Position numbers and translations under genes: made by a program. DNA of 64,000 nt from Atriophallophorus winterbourni (taxonomy: Eukaryota; Platyhelminthes; Trematoda; Plagiorchiida; Microphallidae): the NCBI GenBank assembly GCA_013407085.1, contig JACCGJ010008366.1:186001-250000 (forward strand), given 5' to 3'. Below, piece by piece: positions 10,311-21,869 of this stretch. The notes beneath the pieces were generated by a model. The model worked only from the letters and a program-made list of their open reading frames with translations, was not told the DNA's origin and ran no database searches. The first letter of the stretch is position 1, and each line of letters opens with the position of its first letter.

Positions 10311-12435
10311 TTTTTAATTCAATTCAATTTTAATGGTCTAAAAAGCATATAGCTTTACAAAACCTAAGAAAAATAAAACAAGCGAAAACGGGATTTGGTT
10401 GCTTATTGAGCAGTTCAAGAATCCGGTAAAAATCCATATGGCAGAAATTGTTTTTGATTGGTGGGATGACGCATGTAGATCCAAGGGGTTAAGATGTAGA
10501 GTTTTCTTCGATGCACGGGTTAAGGGACAGAAGACATCAAGTCTTTCCTTGAACATCTGCTGATTTGTTGAGTTTACAACATAATCGGGTAGATTGTTCC
10601 AAGTAAAACAAACTCGCATGGAAAAAATGTCGTCTATATTTGAGACGCCAATGAGGGACATTTAGAGCCAATGTGTCAGCTCTTTTCTTATGCGAGCTCC
10701 GTAGATTAAAATAATCATTGTAGATGGCGATTTGCAGTAATAAAAAATATTGTAAACCAAAATCAAATCCTCTCCGAGACGACGAGGTAGTTCGATGGTA
10801 TATTCTTTGCAAAATCGCAACATCTATTTTAAGCTTGAATTGCTTATTCTATCGTGGGTCTGATGTACGTATTTATAATTCGGGAATTGTCTGGTCTCAG
10901 AACCTACCAAAAATTCACTTTGGGAGTGACAATTTCTGTGATGCTTTGCGATAGACGGAGTTGCAGTGGCTAGACATCCCTAAGGTGTTGCTTATCAACA
11001 CACCTAAGTTCTTTTCTTCCATTGTTCAAGAGTGGCTGTGTGCACCAATAAAATATTTGAACTACACATATATTCCAAGTTTAAACATGTGACACTTTTG
11101 GTAAATGAACAATAGGCGATTTTTTACGGACCAAGCGTGGAGGTTGTTCAAATCCTTCTGGAACAGTTCGTAGTATTCCGGCTTATTTATCCTCGACCAC
11201 ACTTTTATATTGTCCGCAAACATTACGATCTTACATTTGATGAAAGCATGTATGTCATTGATATAAAGTGCGAAGAGGATTAGTCCGAGGACGGATCCCT
11301 GAGGTACTCCACTTGTCACGGCTACAGACTTCGAAAAATCACCGTCGACAGAGACTTGAACAAGCCGATCAGTCAAGTAATTTTCTAACCAGGCTAATAG
11401 TATGCCAGCGATACCACAGCGTTCTATCTTCAGCAGGAGAATACTGTGGTTTACGCGGTCAAATGCTCTCGACATACCGATGTAACAAACATAGATGATA
11501 TCCCCATCATCTACTGCTTGAGTCCAATCGTCAAGGGTAAGGAGAAAGTTAATAAGGCAGGAATATCCATTTCTAAAACCGTGTTGCGCTCCTGAAATTG
11601 CCTATTAACTTCAAGGTGTTTGCTCGGTTTTTCGCCACGATCCTTTCGAGCACCTTGGATAAGGCGGACAACAATGTAATGGGGCTGTAATTTGCGGGCT
11701 CTGAAAATCGGGGATATTATACCGGATTTCCATTTCGTTGGTATGACACTTTGGGACAGCGATTCGTAGAATAAATCAGTCAGAGATCCACACAGAAATT
11801 GTACCAAATGCTTGAGTATATTTTTGGGCAATTTTATCAAAATCCCACAGATTTTCTTGGGGTAGTAGAGTTTTCAGCACCTCTTCTTTGGTAATGATTA
11901 TTGTTTCCAATGGTATAGGATGAGTTACTCTTGGATCCAGTTGTATATCCACATTTTTCTTCTTGCAAAATACAGTAGCATGATCATTTACGAGAACATC
12001 CGCGGTGTCAGCTGCATTGGTAGTCATTCCAGAGTGCATCCGTAAGGCCGCAACTGCTGGTTTCACGAAACACTGCTTGTTCACAATCTGGTTAAGGAGC
12101 TTTGTGTTACGTTCCATTTTAGACATTATGTCAGCTAGTATTTTGTCTTCAGTAATAACTTCAGTACCATGGTTCAATGCCTTCAATTTGCCCATCGGTA
12201 ATTACACTTAGAGCGTTTGACAATTTAGATAAGCATACTTTTCTGATGATTTTTTGTTGTATCACTTGATCACTCTGCTCGACACATGTAGTCAAAGTTC
12301 AAGACAAAATGGTCGCTCAAACCTAGCGAGCAATCGTATATAATGTTTTCGACGGAATCTCCTTCAGTTGTCAAGATCAGATCGAGCATTGAAAGCGCAT
12401 CTGTCCCTCTGTATCTTGTATTGCTTTTCACGTGA
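10311..12435 (-). pseudogene. CR1-like non-LTR element, 5'-truncated, multiply broken
   Basis: Minus strand, 5' to 3'. 12430-12250 gives the end of the endonuclease (MLDLILTTEGDS, LGLSDHFVLNFDY). 12195-11776 gives the linker with NVDIQLDPRVTHPIP. 11840-11700 gives KWKSGIISPIF. 11475-11062 gives the palm (SRAFDRVNHS, SGVPQGSVLG, LYINDI). 10661-10338 gives the C-terminus (RVCFTWNNLPDYVV). The catalytic FADD reads FADN, so the second aspartate is lost. The 3' end near 10315 carries AATTC repeats after GCATATAGC and ACCATTAAAA landmarks. The same family supplies 25673-26190. Confidence 0.8.
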
Positions 12436-12439
12436 TTAA

Positions 12440-13160
12440 GTTACGTTTGCCAGGTTTCTAATCATAGTGTGAATCAATTTTCAGACAAATACTGGATGCA
12501 TTTACGTATTGAAATTCCAACCTACAACCCGTTTATATAACTTCAGTAATGCAACATCACGCGACATTTTACCTATCGAATCGTTTTAGCATATTGCGGG
12601 GCCTCCAAATCGGCCGTGCATAAAATTAATTTCTCCGCAGGTTTTTTCAACATTTTTCGTTAAATGTCAACGCTAGCTGTGGGCAAAATCAGCCTTATTT
12701 CGTATCAACTGAGGCCAATTTTCGACGCGCAATTTTGAACGAAGTACGAGATACCAAGAATTGTTGTGACACTTTTGTCTCAAATCTGTTGGTTACACCA
12801 TTTGTTAATAAACTGGATCACATGTGGAAAATATCAATCAAGACGGAAAAGAAACATCGTTCAGTCGACAAATTGATGTCGGGACCTGTCCGTCAATTTG
12901 TTTTAAATTATTTGGTGAAATTTTGTAACAGCTGAAAATTCGTTTATATGAATAAAGCCAATTTCTTCTTCTTCTTCTTCAATACTGAGACAATACAAGA
13001 CATTTTTATTCCACAAAAACGGTCGATCTTTCGAAGGCCTCAAATTAAATGCGATGTAATTTTGCGAATATCATATGGTGTAGTAGAGCGATGAGCTTTA
13101 TATAAAATGAATGCCTGAATCTTGAATCTTTGGCGAGTCATCCTGGAATTGATTATCCCA
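12440..13160. other. Intergenic with a (TTC)n tract
   Basis: No gene recognised. A short TTC microsatellite sits at about 12963-12980. The remainder is AT-rich with one 66-codon frame that shows no family signature. Confidence 0.4.
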
Positions 13161-13428
13161 TTTTAGCTAGTATTGGCTATATTTCAACCAGCAAATAATT
13201 GCAGTGTTGTGAAGTTTAATCAATACTCTCGACCCGAACACACGTGATCACAAATCGATTGATCAACCCCGATATATTAGTGAACGAAAATCGATCAGGC
13301 TTTTCTGTGTTTTCGAAGTAAGACGGATGAGTAACAGTCGTTTGATAAACCCATGAAATCGCATATAAGATTTGATAGAAATAAAATGTTAATTGAAAGA
13401 AAATTTGTTATAATAACTTGCGAATACC
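13161..13428 (+). repeat. Inverted-repeat arm flanking Penelope copy A (left)
   Basis: About 268 bp whose reverse complement lies at 17105-17376 with only scattered differences: TTTTAGCTAGTATTGGC here against GCCAATACTAGCTAAAA there. The arms enclose Penelope-like copy A, a layout known for the terminal repeats of these elements. Confidence 0.75.
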
Positions 13429-13783
13429 AAATGCAAATCCCTGCCACCTCCTAAGCCGATGATTGTGAAGCCCAGTGATTAAAATGCTAATAACTATGCA
13501 CTATTAGATCATAAAGCAAAAGAATAATCATCTCCGTGTGCAAAACTGATGACTGAATACCACCCATTTCAGGTGAGTAAAAGTTTTTTATAAGGTGAAT
13601 ATTTGGGAAATGTTTTTGAAAATATTTTGAATCGATCGATTAGACATTGCAAATTAAATTTAAACGTGATCGATGATGGCAGGTTTTCGGATAACGTTTC
13701 GCCTTGGACACAAGATATTCATCAAACCGAATGTATTTGACTGAATGAAAAACGCAATTAAATAGCACTCCGACAACCACCTC

Positions 13784-16500
13784 TGTGTTTTCTTAACACA
13801 TTCGACAGCTTATTAAAATCCCAATGGTTTCAAGTCGGGTCGATAAATATCGAATCGATTTGTCTCTTTACACAGTCTAGTGTAAATTCAGTCAAGGTAA
13901 ATTGACACTGTGTGTGGTGAGTGGAATGTTATTTAATTGTTTCGTGTTTTAACTATCTTCGAATATTATAGCCCATCTGACCGATACGGACGAACAAGTA
14001 AAACGTGTGGATGCCTTATCAGTCGTTCGCACTGCTCTTCACAACTCGCCACGAAAACTTGGCTGGAAGATCATGAAGACAGTAGAGGCGACTGCGTTTA
14101 AAATCTTTAGACCGAAATCGAGTCTAGGGAGGATCAGTTGGTGATCATTCATTGGCTTTTCCAACATTAATATCAACCGATCCATCGAACGAATGAAACG
14201 TGACATTGATGCATATTTAATGTTTGATGATGAATTGAATCATTTCTCATTTTTATACTATGTATTGTACAGACTGACGTGAAATGCTGCAAAAGAAATC
14301 AGATTGAGAATATAACATTCACCAATCAGAGATTTACTTGAGTATGGCATGCGACCGCACTATCCGATAAGCACCCCCCCACCAACTGACACCTCAAGGA
14401 CCAATGAGAAACCGTCTCTTCGACCCAACGTAACCGGATAACCTATCACTCTGATTGGACGACACCGATGCACCAAATTGACGAAGGATGAAGGCGTCCC
14501 ACATCGTGGAGAGTATACCGTTTAAAACTGCGCCACCTTATAGGGATTTTATTTACTGATGCTAATCATTTTACACGAGCTTTGGCGCAGATGCTTAGTG
14601 AAGTTAATAAGCTAGGAGACGTTGCTAGAGTTATTCGATCATCAAAATTCTGGATTTTATTAACATGCTTTTACATTTTCTTGCGTGAAAATGCAAATTT
14701 ATTTTTAATCGATCATCTAATAATTTTGTTTGCACATATAATTGCGCTTCTTGCTCTAAACTTGTTTTCTTTCTGCTTGTTCTTATTCATTTTGTAGAAA
14801 TATGGTGGAGGTGCGAAGTGCATTACCGATGGGTGCTAATCACGAGCCAATAATATAATGTTATTAATTTATCAAATCTGAATATTTCGCAAGATGATTT
14901 TTTAGAAGTGCTTGACATGCTGCAGAAGTAACAGCTTTATGAAGAATGAAGAACTTGTCCCATGTATGGAAGGCTCGTTACATGCACTTCCCCCTGAACA
15001 GGCTGATGCGGTAATAAACTGTATCATTGGTGTCATCCATAAACAGGAGCAAGGCGATGCAAACCTTGATTCACACGAAAGACAAGCACTTAATCCTCAC
15101 TAAGGCGGGCTGTGTACAACATTAATTTCTCTACATAATTTTTCGCCTTAGTTTTTGAAACCCTTAGTGGGCAATGTGGCCTCGTTCAGCAAGAACGCAC
15201 ATGACTTTGCAGCACGGTTACAGTCGGTAACAATTGATGACAATGAAATAAAGATTCGCGTCGATATGAGCGCTTTGGTCACCAACACAGATACATCGAG
15301 TGCGTTGCTCCAAGCTAGAAGGGTATTGAAATCTGATGCTAGGTTGTCAAGTCGCACAAACTTAAACGACCAGCAAATTATCAACCGTGTATAAAAAGAT
15401 ATAAGCATGATCCACTTCGTTTAAGTAACAATTACATGGACAATATGAATGGTTAGCAATGGGTTCGCCGATTTCTCCAGTGCTTGCGAACACGTACACG
15501 GAGCACTTCAGATACAAGCACGTTATGAATGGAGCGCTTGAACCAAAGTTATGGTTGCGTTGTTGACGACACATTTGTTATCTCAAAACTGGATCAATTG
15601 GAGACCTTCTTTAAACATTTAAATGAGATAGAGCCATGTATAGCGGTTACAAGGAAAGTATAATATTGCAAAGGCACTCTTCAATTTTTGAACTGTTTTG
15701 GTATAAAATGCAGATGTGGAGATAAATACTTCTTTTAATCGGAAACCCATTGAGGGTCATTGCTTCTTCCATTTTCCATAATACAGAATAAGACTAATAT
15801 AAATATGATAAGATATGGAGGTTAGTATACAATAGATTGAAGCTTTGTTGAATGCCTTATTGATCGGGAAAATTAACCCTAGACTTGAGCTTGTATATCG
15901 TCATTCATCTCCGATTCTAGAGAGCTTTCACTGCGAAAAATTCTATGAACAACATGTAGGTATTCGCCTTAGAAATTAGGAACAGCTGAGCTGTTGACGC
16001 AAGCCAGATGCTTTGTTGCGGTCTGAAATAAATTTGAATAAACCCGGAAATAGAGCGTGAGCCTTTGTGCAATAGGAGGATATCAAGCGGGATATTAACT
16101 CGGAGGAACGAAGTAAAATTTACACCAATGGAATGACAGACACTTCGATTGTTAACTGTACTGAGGTTCCTGAGACTGAAAGCACCAGCTTCAAAGAGCG
16201 ACTATAACACGATTATCAGAAATAGGAGGGACTGTGTGGCATTACGAAAATTGGCACTGTCGTGCCGTTAGAAATAACTCGTCGGTTGCGTAGTATTGCT
16301 TATAAGATTTAAGCACAGGATAAACTCAAAATATTCGTTTATTCAAAAGGATCACATGTTAATTACGATTTCGCGATTGTCATCATCTGTCGTTTCGGCT
16401 CTTCATGCTATTGCTTTAGGTCAAAATGTAGCGTGTTGTATATAACCAGAAAGCTCGTACCCATTGCGAATGCAATTCACACCACTGCAATATGTGTGAA
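13784..16500 (+). mobile_element. Penelope-like element, copy A (decayed, deleted)
   Basis: About 2.7 kb whose reverse complement forms 19870-25672, apart from a segment present only in B. Frames include 14912-15103 (LPPEQADAV, EQGDANLDSHERQAL), typical of the region ahead of a Penelope RT, and 15155-15394 (LVGNVASFSKNAHDFAARL, VDMSALVTNTDTSSAL), an RT palm stretch related to SFDVxSLFTNIP. The RT N-terminal block seen in B at 21580-21266 is missing: the sequence jumps from ...CATAATTTTTCG to CCTTAG near 15147. Stops and frame changes make it non-functional. Confidence 0.7.
14912..15394 (+). pseudogene. Penelope-like reverse transcriptase fragment (copy A)
   Basis: Two frames, 14912-15103 and 15155-15394, cover the pre-RT region and part of the RT. 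The second ends SRTNLNDQQIINRV exactly like its inverted partner at 20926-21165, differing by a few residues. The metal-binding FADD-type motif is not present in either. Identification rests on the ERQAL and VDMSALxTNxxT patterns. Confidence 0.6.
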
Positions 16501-17104
16501 TGCTTTTTTCTTATCTAATTCTCCTGGAAAGTTCGCTTTAATTCCTTCAGGTTTATCACGTATTTCTTTCTCTTCGAATTCCTCAGTGGAAATCTCATAC
16601 TGGTTGTTGTAAGTGTCGGGAGCCAGTTTCGATGACTGATGAAATTTTCGTTGAATCAAATCAGGCATGTATGTGTGGTCAGTTGAAAAGAAAATCGCCG
16701 CAATACGCGGTGGAGTAACATCAGACAATGTTTTCCTTACGCGGCAGATGTGCTTGTTTGATGTAAGGATTTCAATAGAACGTAACCAAACACACGAACC
16801 CGTGTTGCTCACTGACCTCAACATGTTCGTGCGAACAAATTTTATGTAAAATCACTTTTTCTCACTAGATCCCGCAACTTAATGTTGGATCGTAGTCACT
16901 TAATCAATGCAGCATGTTGAATTAATCAATCAATCACACATACACACGTTCCCCAACACTTTGAGCCAACTAAAAACAGTCAATGATCCTGTATCATCTT
17001 AATAATTCATATTGGATGATGAAGTTGCATGTTTGTAGGACATAGTTGTTCTCCGGTATGGTGTAGTTGATTGCGGACGTTTCGTCGTCAAACTAGATGA
17101 CATC

Positions 17105-17376
17105 CTCAAGTTATTATAACAAATTTTCTTTCAATTAACATTTTATTTCTATCAAATCTTATATGCGATTTCATGGGTTTATCAAACGACTGTTATTCAT
17201 CCGTCTTACTTCGAAAACACAGAAAAGCCTGATCGATTTTCGTTCACTAATAATCGGGGTTGATCATTCCATTTGTGATCACGTGTGTTTGGGTCGAGAG
17301 CATTGACTAAACTTCACAACACTGCAATTATTTGCTGGTTGAAATATAGCCAATACTAGCTAAAATGGAGTAATAA
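17105..17376 (-). repeat. Inverted-repeat arm flanking Penelope copy A (right)
   Basis: Reverse complement of 13161-13428. Immediately left, 17045-17104 read on the minus strand gives GATGTCATCTAGTTTGACG and GACGAAACGTCC, the same terminal motif found in the palindrome at 44114-44276. Confidence 0.75.
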
Positions 17377-17379
17377 AAT

Positions 17380-17985
17380 TCCATATAATTTATGGAATTT
17401 ACTAGAAAATTTTAGATCTTTTCCAAAAATATTTCACGTCAAGTTCGACAATACGCGCACAAGTTAAGTGAAAAATGAAAAATGAATGTAATCAATATCA
17501 ACCATTGAACGAATTCAATTTCACGTGATATTGATTAACTACTCCGGTCGATGCTGGCCGCGGTTATAGGAGATAAAAACCAATCGTTTCTGAACGCAGG
17601 TGACATACACAGATAAATAAATGAATCTTTTTCTTACATGATTTTCGACCAATTTGACCCTGTGAAATACAGTCCAATCATGTGCACAACTATGAATTTT
17701 CTCATCGATAAAGCACTACAAACACGGAAACTTTTTACAGCCTACTCAGTTAATTCACGTGGTGTCATGTGTCTACAATATGAATACGATCAACAGCATC
17801 ATAAACCCTAATACGAAAAAACAACGTTTGATGGTGCAACCAATTTATTTTCGATTAAAATTGTGAGAACATTTTCGAATGCAATATAAAAGCATTCCAT
17901 GCAAGCAGATGCACATTTCTTTTCTCAGACGTTTCTGTTTCAACTCACTCCAAAAACGTCACATCTGGATAAATTACTCATTTTT
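17380..17985. other. Intergenic, nothing recognised
   Basis: AT-rich DNA between the inverted-repeat arm and the second dispersed-repeat copy. No coding or repeat assignment. Confidence 0.35.
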
Positions 17986-17989
17986 GGAT

Positions 17990-18620
17990 TTCTCTTGTGA
18001 CAAACATTGCGATCTAATATTCACGGAGGCATAACACGTGATTCCAGAGAACGCCATTTTCACAGTTTAGACTAAATTACACCAACACGGGCACGATTGA
18101 ATGAAACACCGAATATACGATTGACTTTCCTACCATTCGAAAGAGATCGTCATTCCACTCCGCCTAATAACTTGGACGGAAAAATGGGAGCCAATCTTGA
18201 GGAGCTAAAACGACTTTTGTTATTCACTTTTTCTAGCAAGGAGATTATTAACTCACCCGCTTCATCCCGGACCTCGCCTCATACTAGCCAACGCGCACAC
18301 GTATCGATCGATATTCATCACTCCACGCCATGACCTTGCGAGCGAAGCCATGCTGTGGCGTTCTCGTTTTTAAAATTATTTTGAATTCGGCGAGTAACAA
18401 AGGCCGACGTGTTATCTGCTTTTCTTGTCAGGATAAAGATCACATGGTGTGCGACGGTTTTTACAACTATCAATAGTCGAAGTGCAAGAGTTCGCTCTAT
18501 CTGTCTTTTATGCAGAACAGAACTTAAAACAATTCAAAGACGACCGCGATCACCCAGATTGAGACTAAATGAGAATGTTGAGTTTGGAGTATAATAAACA
18601 GGTAGCGAAACCATGTTGAA
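17990..18620. repeat. Dispersed non-coding repeat, copy 2 (LTR-like?)
   Basis: Direct match to 6960-7680. It ends near CATGTTGAATGAATTATTG, a short sequence repeated 221 bp further on at about 18834. Confidence 0.5.
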
Positions 18621-18649
18621 TGAATTATTGATGCGAATATCATGTTGTC

Positions 18650-18841
18650 ATGACATTTGATTATACTTATCAATACGAACCAGCGGTTAATACTCAACGA
18701 ACGTATGCAACTGTGAACTATGAATTGCTTCGAGCTCTTGCTACTGCAAATCGATGGGATTTCCTTGAACTCAAATCAGCTAAGGAAATCTGGGAAACGT
18801 TTTACAGCCAACTTCGTATTATCATTGACTTATCATGTTGA
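18650..18841 (+). CDS. Small frame resembling a copia-type gag segment
   Basis: 63 codons containing LLRALATANRWDFLELKSAKEIWETF. The SAKEIWETF part resembles the tAkeiWdtL motif of Ty1/copia gag proteins. It lies directly after the LTR-like repeat, which fits an LTR retroelement remnant, but there is no zinc knuckle, integrase or RT. Chance similarity is possible. Confidence 0.25.
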   Translation: MTFDYTYQYEPAVNTQRTYATVNYELLRALATANRWDFLELKSAKEIWETFYSQLRIIIDLSC

Positions 18842-19751
18842 ATGAATTATTGATGCGATTATCAACATGGTAGCTAGCAACCTAGACATTCGGGACAGCT
18901 GAGTTATTTTCGAACCTTTGAGCAATCAACTGAAATCAAAACGTACATTATTTCGAGAAACGACAAAAAATTTCCACGAATCGTAAAACACACTATTTTA
19001 AACTCATTTGTAATGACGATCATGCACCCACTTCAAAGAACTAGGAAAACACGATGGTGATAAATCGGAGAAACTGGGACATATCCTACCTTTATGAACA
19101 AGTCATTTAACTCGAAGGCGGGATTTACTTCATCATTATAAACCCATATTGTTCCTGGTTAAATATGAAGGTGATTGCGACATGGCAAGCGTGCTTCTAA
19201 ATTGTTACCTAATTCCTTCGGACCCTTCATGGAATATTCTTATTATGCTGATATCTCATGGTGCGAGCGGATGACCAATATAGTGCACAAAACAAAAGCA
19301 TCAACCTACAACCTAATTATTCGCGAGATCCAAAGCTGGCAGGCAATCCTGAGCTGAGCATGAATCCATCAATGGAGTGTTCTGGCTGATAGTATACGTC
19401 TAGAAAAAGTCGTCGCCGTTAATTATTCCAGGATGTCAGCTTCAGTGAATTACAAATGAAATTGGACATTCACTGAAAATAATTGTTGGACGGTTACAGA
19501 ACTAGTGATATAAATGCGGCAAACTCTGAATCCAATGCTGTCGAGAATTATGAAGCCTTATCATCTGAACTAAGGGTATTATACTGAACAAATTATGCCA
19601 TTATGTAGCACTCTAAGCACAACTTCCAATTAGCCGTATCACTTTAAAATTAATTAAGATTAGTCCATCAGTCACATCGAATCAACTCATTGTGCCCAAG
19701 CGTGCACTGCTCCTGATGAGTATTTTTCGCTAAAATTCAATGTGTGCAGTT
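18842..19751. other. Intergenic, nothing recognised
   Basis: Short frames without family signature. Possibly more of the degraded element that starts at 17990. Confidence 0.35.

Positions 19752-19809
<58 letters not shown>
19752..19809. repeat. Compound microsatellite (CA)n(TA)n
   Basis: About 10 CA units pass directly into about 19 TA units. Likely polymorphic in length. Confidence 0.95.
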
Positions 19810-19815
<6 letters not shown>

Positions 19816-20925
19816 TGTGATACATCTGGAGAAATACAAGCGAGCATTTCAGGAGAGTTATTTAACGAAACAACTTTCACACCTATTGCATAGGTGTGAA
19901 GTGTATTAGCAATGGGTACGAGCTTTAAGATTATATACAGCACACCTCATTTTGACCTAAACAATAGCATGAAGAGACGAAACGTTAGATGATGACAAAT
20001 CGTAATTACCATGTGATCCTTTTGAATAAAAGAATATTTAGTGTTTTTCCTGTGCTTAAATCTTATAAGCATTACTACGCAACCGACGAGTTATTTCTAA
20101 CGGCCTGACAGTGCCAATTTTTGTAAAGCCACGCAGTTCCTTCAATTTCTGATAAGCGTGTTACAGTCGCTCTTTGAAGCGTATGCTTACAGTCTCAGGA
20201 ACCTCAGTACCATTGACACTCGAAGCGTCTGCCATTCGAGTGGTGGAAATTTTACTTCGTTCCTTCGAGTTAATATCCCTCTTGATATCCTCCTATTGCA
20301 CAAATACTCACGCTCTATTCCCGGATTTATTCAAATTTATTTCAGACCGAAACAATGTACCTGGCTTGCGTGAACAGCTCAGTTGTTCCGAATTTCTAAA
20401 ACGAATACCTTCATGTTGTTCATAGAAGTTTTCGCCTTTAAGGTTTTCCGGATCCGGAGATGAATGACGATTAGTCTTATTCTATCTTACGGAAAACGGA
20501 AGAAGCAATTGACCTCAAAGAATGTCTTGGATGAGTGGAAGTGTATCGTAGTACACCTACAGTAACGGTAGGTTTCCGATTAACAGAAGTATTTATATCC
20601 ACATTTGCATTTTTTTGCCAAAACAGTTCAAAAATTAAAGAGTGCCTTTGCAATATTATACTTTCCTTGTAACCGCTATACATGGCTCTATCTCATTTAA
20701 ATGTTTAAAGAAGGTCTCCAATTGATCCAGTTTTGAGATAACAAATGAGTCGTCAACAACGCAACCATAACTTTGGTTCAAGCGCTCCATTCATAACGTG
20801 CCTTGTATCTGAAGTGCTCCATGTACGTGTTCGCAAGCACTGGAGAAATCGGCGAACCCATTGCTAACCATTCATATTGTCCATGTAATTGTTACTTAAA
20901 CGAAGTGGATCATGCCTATACCTTT

Positions 20926-21580
20926 TTATACACGGTTGATAATTTGCTGGTCGTTTAAGTTTGTGCGACTTGACAACCTAGCATCAGATTTTAATACCCT
21001 TCTGGTTTCGAGCAACGCACTCGTTGTACCTATGTTGGTGAACAAAGCGCTCATATCGACGCGAATCTTTATTTCATTGTCATCAATTGTTACCGACTGT
21101 AGGCGTGCTGCAAAGTCATGTGCGTTCTTGCTGAACGAGGCCACATTGCCCACTAAGGGTTTCAAAAATTAAGGCGAATATCTCTCTCTCACTCCTACGC
21201 AGTTGATCCAATCACATCAACGATAGGACTTACTGGAAAGCCTTTTTATGTACTTTAGGTATGTCTTAAAATCTAATAGTGAGAGTAGATTTATGATACA
21301 GTTTATTCCACAAGCCCTTCATCAAACTCTCTTTAACACTGTGTATGTACCGAGTGAATACCATTTTGCATTTAGTCATTACTTTTTTCATTTTGGTGTT
21401 ATCTATCCCATCATAAGTGCCCTCCAATAAGTGTAGACCAACCTTGTCCAAATAATCACTCTTGTTCAAAATTACCGTTACTTTACCTTTATACGCATTA
21501 TTAACTGTCATATTTGTAGCTTCCTTCAACTTAAGAAAAAGAAGAAGAAGAAGAATCAAAATGGTTTTATTCGTGTACAC
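20926..21580 (-). pseudogene. Penelope-like reverse transcriptase fragment (copy B)
   Basis: 21580-21266 reads KLKEATNMTVNNAYKGKVTVI then LLEGTYDGIDNTKM, matching the AdKGxxtVil and LxdxtYxxi motifs at the start of Penelope RTs. 21165-20926 continues with VDMSALFTNIGTTSALLETRR, closer to the usual SLFTNIP form than copy A. A frame break separates them. Confidence 0.65.
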
Positions 21581-21869
21581 GGATTTTCAGTGATTTAATT
21601 AATTTCTCCACAAATTCAAGAAAAATTGTAAAGTATAAAGTCACACAAGCGTGATCCAGGAAAAGTACCGCATTATAAATAATGTGTGTGCCAAAATACT
21701 GTCAGCTTTCCCAGACATACGAATGAAATTAGAAAATGAAGTTAGAAAATTGACGAGGAGATCTCAACGTCGGTTATCAAATTGTCAGACAACGATGGTC
21801 TTGTTCAGTGGATTTGAACTATCAGAAGAAATGTTTTTGATCAATTTCTTGCATTCGTGGAAGTGACGA

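Noticed and set aside
13600..14120. Host exon between the left inverted repeat and Penelope copy A coding region
   Set aside because: The DNA recurs inverted at about 25440-25672 without frame conservation, so it is element sequence.
18650..19360. Possible copia integrase/RT after the gag-like frame
   Set aside because: No HHCC, DDE or RT motif could be read in any frame up to 19750. Only the short gag-like stretch is kept, at low confidence.
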